A DNA stretch of 18,056 bases from Deltaproteobacteria bacterium. Its GTDB lineage: Bacteria > Desulfobacterota > Desulfobacteria > Desulfobacterales > ETH-SRB1. Below the pieces are notes generated by a model. The model was given only the letters and a program-made list of their open reading frames with translations, was not told the origin of the DNA and searched no databases. Positions 15,201-18,056 of the stretch are shown here, in pieces (the first letter of the stretch is position 1; each line of letters opens with the position of its first letter). A program made the position numbers and the translations under genes. The DNA is taken from NCBI GenBank assembly GCA_003647525.1, contig QMMZ01000005.1, positions 1 through 18,056 of the forward strand. The letters run 5' to 3'.

Positions 15201-15827
15201 CTATTTCTTTTTCGCTGTGTTTGCCGCATCCTTTTCTTCAGTTTCTACAAATCTGTAGGTTACAGCCGTACAGGAAGTGTTGAGCATATCCCCGTCCCTG
15301 GGTGTGGCCATCACAATATTTTTTATGTTTACTATCCTGTATAATCTTGAAACGTTATCAAAGAACAGTCCAACATTGTGGTAATTGCCAGCAATTTTAA
15401 TTGAAACAGGAATTTCAGCATAAAAATCTTTATTAATTTCTGATTCAGGTTGAAATAAAAGAAATTCCAGGCCAGCTTCCTTGCCGGATTCGCTAATGCT
15501 GGTTAGCAAAGAAGGAATTTCTTTTTTGTCAGGCAAAGCTTTCATGGCGAGTTTGTATTTAGCTTCCGCCAATTTCATATCTTTTCTATATTTGTTAAGC
15601 TTAGCAGCCTTTTTTTTGACCGAAATAAGTTTTTTTTCAAGATTTTTGTATTCCGAATTTAATTGGTTCAGGTTTTCAAATTTTGGAAGATATGAAAAAT
15701 AAACAAACAACCCTGTAATTACAATGAAAGTCGCAACACATATCAGGATTCTATGAACTTTTGATATGTTTCCAGCTTTTTCAAATAAGGGTTCAATAGG
15801 TTTTAAAGAAATGTCGAATTTCTTCAT
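15201..15827 (-). CDS. pilO: Type IV pilus inner-membrane protein PilO
   Basis: 208 aa bitopic protein. A short cytoplasmic N-terminus, one TM helix (about 26-46), a periplasmic coiled coil (about 50-95, ENLNQLNSEYKNLEKKLISVKKK) and a ferredoxin-like C-terminal domain (about 100-195, with IPVSIKIAGNYHNVGLFFDNVSRL, the usual conserved patch). It dimerises with PilN and contacts PilP. Its ATG overlaps the pilN stop by one base (TAATG), indicating translational coupling. Confidence 0.93.
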   Translation of the reverse strand: MKKFDISLKPIEPLFEKAGNISKVHRILICVATFIVITGLFVYFSYLPKFENLNQLNSEYKNLEKKLISVKKKAAKLNKYRKDMKLAEAKYKLAMKALPDKKEIPSLLTSISESGKEAGLEFLLFQPESEINKDFYAEIPVSIKIAGNYHNVGLFFDNVSRLYRIVNIKNIVMATPRDGDMLNTSCTAVTYRFVETEEKDAANTAKKK

Positions 15828-16405
15828 TATTTATTTGCCTTATCGGTAGCAGCTTTATCACTATGTATTTTATTGCAAAAAATTACAAATCCCTTAAGAT
15901 TTGTATGCTTATTATACGTTTCTTGTTTCAGGTTTATTAAATTTACGCTGTCAAAAAGTTTTGAGCCTTCCAGTCGGGTCATAAAATCAGCCACTGTTTT
16001 ATTATCAAGGGCTAACCCTTTAATTGTGACCACTTCTTTTTTTGCCTCAAGAGATGTAAGCCACATCCGTTTTGGAATCACCATAAATGTCATTATATCA
16101 AGAAGACGGACAGGCTCTTTGCGAGCAAGCGCAAGATTTTTTATTACTCCCGTTTTTTTATTGAGGACATCCAGCCTGTTTTTGATATCCATCACTTCTC
16201 TATTTATCTTGTTGTATTTGGATAGTTCATTTTTAATGTTTTCTATTTTAACATTATAGACGTCAATCTTATTGTTCAACAATATATTATAATAATACAT
16301 GGAAAGAGTGACAAATATAATTGAGAGAAAAAATGTTGAGACCTGGAGACGTATGTTCTCTTTTTTGCGTGCAGCTCTATAAGGTAGTAGATTAACTTTT
16401 ATCAT
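15827..16405 (-). CDS. pilN: Type IV pilus inner-membrane protein PilN
   Basis: 192 aa. The N-terminal IKVNLLPYR is the conserved peptide that docks into PilM in the cytoplasm. A single TM helix (about 22-43) leads to a periplasmic coiled coil (about 50-85) and a ferredoxin-like fold (about 95-180; LTSLEAKKEVVTIKGLALDNKTVADFM is the family's typical core). Its start overlaps the pilM stop by four bases (ATGA). Confidence 0.93.
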   Translation of the reverse strand: MIKVNLLPYRAARKKENIRLQVSTFFLSIIFVTLSMYYYNILLNNKIDVYNVKIENIKNELSKYNKINREVMDIKNRLDVLNKKTGVIKNLALARKEPVRLLDIMTFMVIPKRMWLTSLEAKKEVVTIKGLALDNKTVADFMTRLEGSKLFDSVNLINLKQETYNKHTNLKGFVIFCNKIHSDKAATDKANK

Positions 16406-17454
16406 TTGTCATCAACTCTTCTTAAGGCAAGCCCCATGCATATAGATGCTTGAGGAGCTATCTGCTCAAGGTATGAAGGATTAAAATGCTTATCTATATG
16501 TAACTTTTTGAAAGGATTGATAGTTTCTATATCAGATGATGTTTCAGTTGCCAGAAGTTGACGGAATTCCTTAATATGGGCGCCACCGCCGCTGAGCATA
16601 ATACTTTTTATCTGTTCATCAGGGTTTGCCGAATAATAAAAGTCAAGTGCACGTTTTATTTCGATACTCCATTCGGAAACCACAGATAAAACAATTTGTT
16701 TTAGATCATCAGGAGATATTTTGTCCGCCTGTTTACCAAGCTTAAGCTGTTCGGCTTCTGCAAAAGAACAGTCTATAAGAGAGATTATCTTTTGATTTAT
16801 CTGGCTGCATCCCATGGAAACATCTCTCATGAATACAGAAGAATGGCTTTTCAGTATGTTCAAAGATGTCTTGTTTGCTCCTATATCTATCAGCACTACA
16901 TTTTCATCAGTTAACTCATAATTAGCTTCGAAAATATTTTGCAGGGCAAAGGCATCAACATCAATTATACATGGGTTAAGTCCGGCCATTTGAACAAGAT
17001 TAATATATTCGCTAATCATTTCCTTTTTGGCTGCAACCAGGATAACGCTCATTTGATCTGAGTCGGCTTCATTTTCTCCCAGGATTTGATAATCTATATT
17101 AACCTCGCTGATGTCGAAAGGGATATATTGTTCTGCTTCCAGATGAATGGTTTCCTGGAGTTGTTCTTCAGTTACGGTTTGTACGTCTATTTTTTTGACA
17201 ATAACTGAATAACCTCCAATTGATACGGCAACGTTTTTCCCTTTTATGCTATTCGCCTCAAATAGTTGACGAATTGAGTCCGCAATATTTTCAGGGTCAT
17301 TTATATTGCCTTCTTCGATTGCTCCCGGGGCAATACTTGTCATTCCGAAATTCTTCAGGGTGAACCCCTTTTTTGTTACCATAATTTCCCCGGCCTTTAA
17401 AGCGCTGGAGCCAATATCAAGGCCTACTAAGCGAGGAGATTTTCCAAATATCAT
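16402..17454 (-). CDS. pilM: Type IV pilus actin-like ATP-binding protein PilM
   Basis: 350 aa cytoplasmic FtsA/actin-fold protein that binds the PilN tail and links the alignment complex to the motor ATPases. VGLDIGSSALKAG (about 10-22) is phosphate loop 1, VLIDIGANKTSLNI (about 183) is phosphate loop 2 and IMLSGGGAHIKEF (about 281) is the adenosine motif, all intact. The ATG has AAGGG about eight bases upstream overlapping the stop of the HTH gene, with only 11 bases between the two genes. Confidence 0.95.
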   Translation of the reverse strand: MIFGKSPRLVGLDIGSSALKAGEIMVTKKGFTLKNFGMTSIAPGAIEEGNINDPENIADSIRQLFEANSIKGKNVAVSIGGYSVIVKKIDVQTVTEEQLQETIHLEAEQYIPFDISEVNIDYQILGENEADSDQMSVILVAAKKEMISEYINLVQMAGLNPCIIDVDAFALQNIFEANYELTDENVVLIDIGANKTSLNILKSHSSVFMRDVSMGCSQINQKIISLIDCSFAEAEQLKLGKQADKISPDDLKQIVLSVVSEWSIEIKRALDFYYSANPDEQIKSIMLSGGGAHIKEFRQLLATETSSDIETINPFKKLHIDKHFNPSYLEQIAPQASICMGLALRRVDDK

Positions 17455-17465
17455 TTGCTATGCCC

Positions 17466-17663
17466 TTAATCGCCAAATACTTTGTTTTTATCCGAAAGTT
17501 TAAATCCCAGGGCCAAAAGAATCTTTCTTTTGGTTTCCATGCGGCACGGCATGTTTTTTTCTATTCGAGCAATAGTGATCGGAGAGACCTTTGCTTCTCT
17601 TGCAAGTTCGGACTTGCTCATCATACGGGATTCTCTAATTTTTTTTAAAGAGTTGCCGCTCAT
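17466..17663 (-). CDS. Small XRE-family HTH protein heading the pil operon
   Basis: 65 aa, almost entirely one helix-turn-helix of the Cro/CI type: helix 2 at MSKSELAREAKV and recognition helix at SPITIARIEKN (residues about 15-37), then a short KRKILLALGF segment. There is no effector or dimerisation domain. AAGG stands about seven bases before the ATG. Located 11 bases upstream of pilM, so it is almost certainly co-transcribed and may autoregulate the pil operon or bind the palindromes further upstream. Function is inferred from fold and position only. Confidence 0.85.
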   Translation of the reverse strand: MSGNSLKKIRESRMMSKSELAREAKVSPITIARIEKNMPCRMETKRKILLALGFKLSDKNKVFGD

Positions 17664-17697
17664 AAAAAACCTTACTTTTCGTCATGCATTGTTAATA

Positions 17698-17879
17698 AGG
17701 AACGTGGACGAAATAACTTCCCCAACTATGCATCACAGCTTCAGGCCGCCTTTGTCCGGTCTCAAATCACAAAACTATTGAAATAGCTCGCTATTCCTTC
17801 AACTTTTGTGATCTGAGATCGAACAAATTCGACCCAAATCTGTGCGCCTACTTGAGGAAGTTATTTCGTCCACGTTCCT
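17698..17879. mobile_element. 182-bp MITE-like element with perfect 24-bp terminal inverted repeats
   Basis: Left end 17698-17721 (begins AGGAACGTGGACG, ends ACTTCC) is the exact reverse complement of right end 17856-17879. If the repeat is taken as starting at GGAACG, the triplet TAA flanks both sides, consistent with a 3-bp target duplication. Inside, 17758-17774 pairs with 17804-17820 at 15 of 17 positions, and AATAGC-TC-GCTATT (17782-17795) forms the tip, so the element is an imperfect palindrome throughout. It contains no transposase and no ORF of note. It lies 34 bp upstream of the XRE start codon, in the pil operon leader region. Confidence 0.8.
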
Positions 17880-17906
17880 AAGTTAAATATTTTTCCAGAA
17901 CTGTGG

Positions 17907-17936
17907 ATTAATTGCATAATATTATTATTAAGTCAA
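17907..17936 (-). promoter_or_regulatory. Possible pil operon promoter upstream of the MITE
   Basis: Minus strand TTGACT (17936-17931), 18-bp spacer, ATTAAT (17912-17907). The -35 is good and the -10 modest. If used, the transcript would carry the whole 182-bp palindrome in its leader. Confidence 0.3.
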
Positions 17937-17939
17937 GTT

Positions 17940-18005
17940 AATTATGCATAATTATACATAACTACATTATGCTGTGCTTCTAATTATTTAACAACTATAT
18001 ATAGT
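17940..18005. promoter_or_regulatory. AT-rich palindromes, possible operators
   Basis: AATTATGCATAATT (17940-17953) is a perfect 14-bp palindrome. GCATAAT or its complement ATTATGC recurs at 17914-17920 and 17966-17972, and ACTATATATAGT (17994-18005) is a perfect 12-bp palindrome. They cluster upstream of the HTH gene and its candidate promoter, as operator sites would. Low-complexity AT sequence makes chance palindromes more likely, so this is tentative. Confidence 0.35.
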
Positions 18006-18023
18006 GTAACTATTCAGGTGGAT

Positions 18024-18055
18024 AGCCTGAAGGCTGAAGCTCCCTGACAGCCTTC
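18024..18055. repeat. Inverted word repeat at the window edge
   Basis: GAAGGCT (18029-18035) pairs with AGCCTTC (18049-18055), and AGCCT-GA-AGGCT (18024-18035) is an alternative hairpin. The element is probably cut by the window edge and of the same intergenic word-repeat class as elsewhere in the window. Confidence 0.45.
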
Positions 18056-18056
18056 C

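Noticed and set aside
17901..17912. CTGTGGATTA resembles a DnaA box
   Set aside because: A single site with a mismatch, no cluster and no replication gene nearby.

Overview
The window looks like chromosomal DNA of a Gram-negative anaerobe. Likely Desulfobacterota (sulfate-reducer-like 'deltaproteobacteria'), inferred from: an adenosylcobalamin-dependent (class II) ribonucleotide reductase; a type IV pilus alignment operon pilMNOPQ headed by a small HTH gene; a two-TM/RCK potassium channel with a TVGYNE filter; fairly AT-rich coding; and gaps filled with short 'word' repeats. No phylogenetic search was possible, so the lineage is an inference.

Layout. 1-1994 (+): 3' part of nrdJ. 1995-2752: about 750 bp without a convincing large gene, holding a duplicated 14-bp palindrome, a tiny minus-strand ORF with a strong ribosome binding site, and a 210-bp MITE-like palindrome. 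2753-4578 (-): pcm, a DedA/VTT membrane protein, a nucleotidyltransferase pseudogene and an overlapping 62-codon Cys-containing gene. 4716-5714 (+): K+ channel. 5800-6387 (-): 5-formyltetrahydrofolate cyclo-ligase. 6716-12279 (+): serS, a zinc-ribbon threonine synthase, a secreted LysM protein with an unrecognised C-terminal region, and a TPR lipoprotein resembling PilF/PilW pilotins. 12285-17663 (-): a tightly packed operon XRE-pilM-pilN-pilO-pilP-pilQ. 17664-18056: its upstream region, with a 182-bp MITE-like element with perfect 24-bp terminal repeats and several AT-rich palindromes.

How the genes fit together. PilM (cytoplasmic actin-like), PilN and PilO (inner-membrane bitopic), PilP (lipoprotein) and PilQ (outer-membrane secretin) form the alignment complex through which a type IV pilus passes. 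The convergent TPR lipoprotein is a good candidate for the factor that helps assemble or stabilise PilQ, although PilQ itself has a lipobox-like cysteine. The other genes are housekeeping (dNTP synthesis, folate salvage, tRNA charging, threonine synthesis, protein repair, K+ flux).

The most notable non-genic feature is the density of inverted and tandem word repeats in the gaps. Many begin within a few bases of a stop codon. One repeat family is present as a complete palindromic element (2477-2686) and as a solo end (6579-6618) upstream of serS. I found no CRISPR array, prophage, intact transposase, tRNA or rRNA. The best leads for something undescribed are the decayed nucleotidyltransferase/62-aa pair, the C-terminal region of the LysM protein, and the XRE-headed pil operon with a MITE in its leader.
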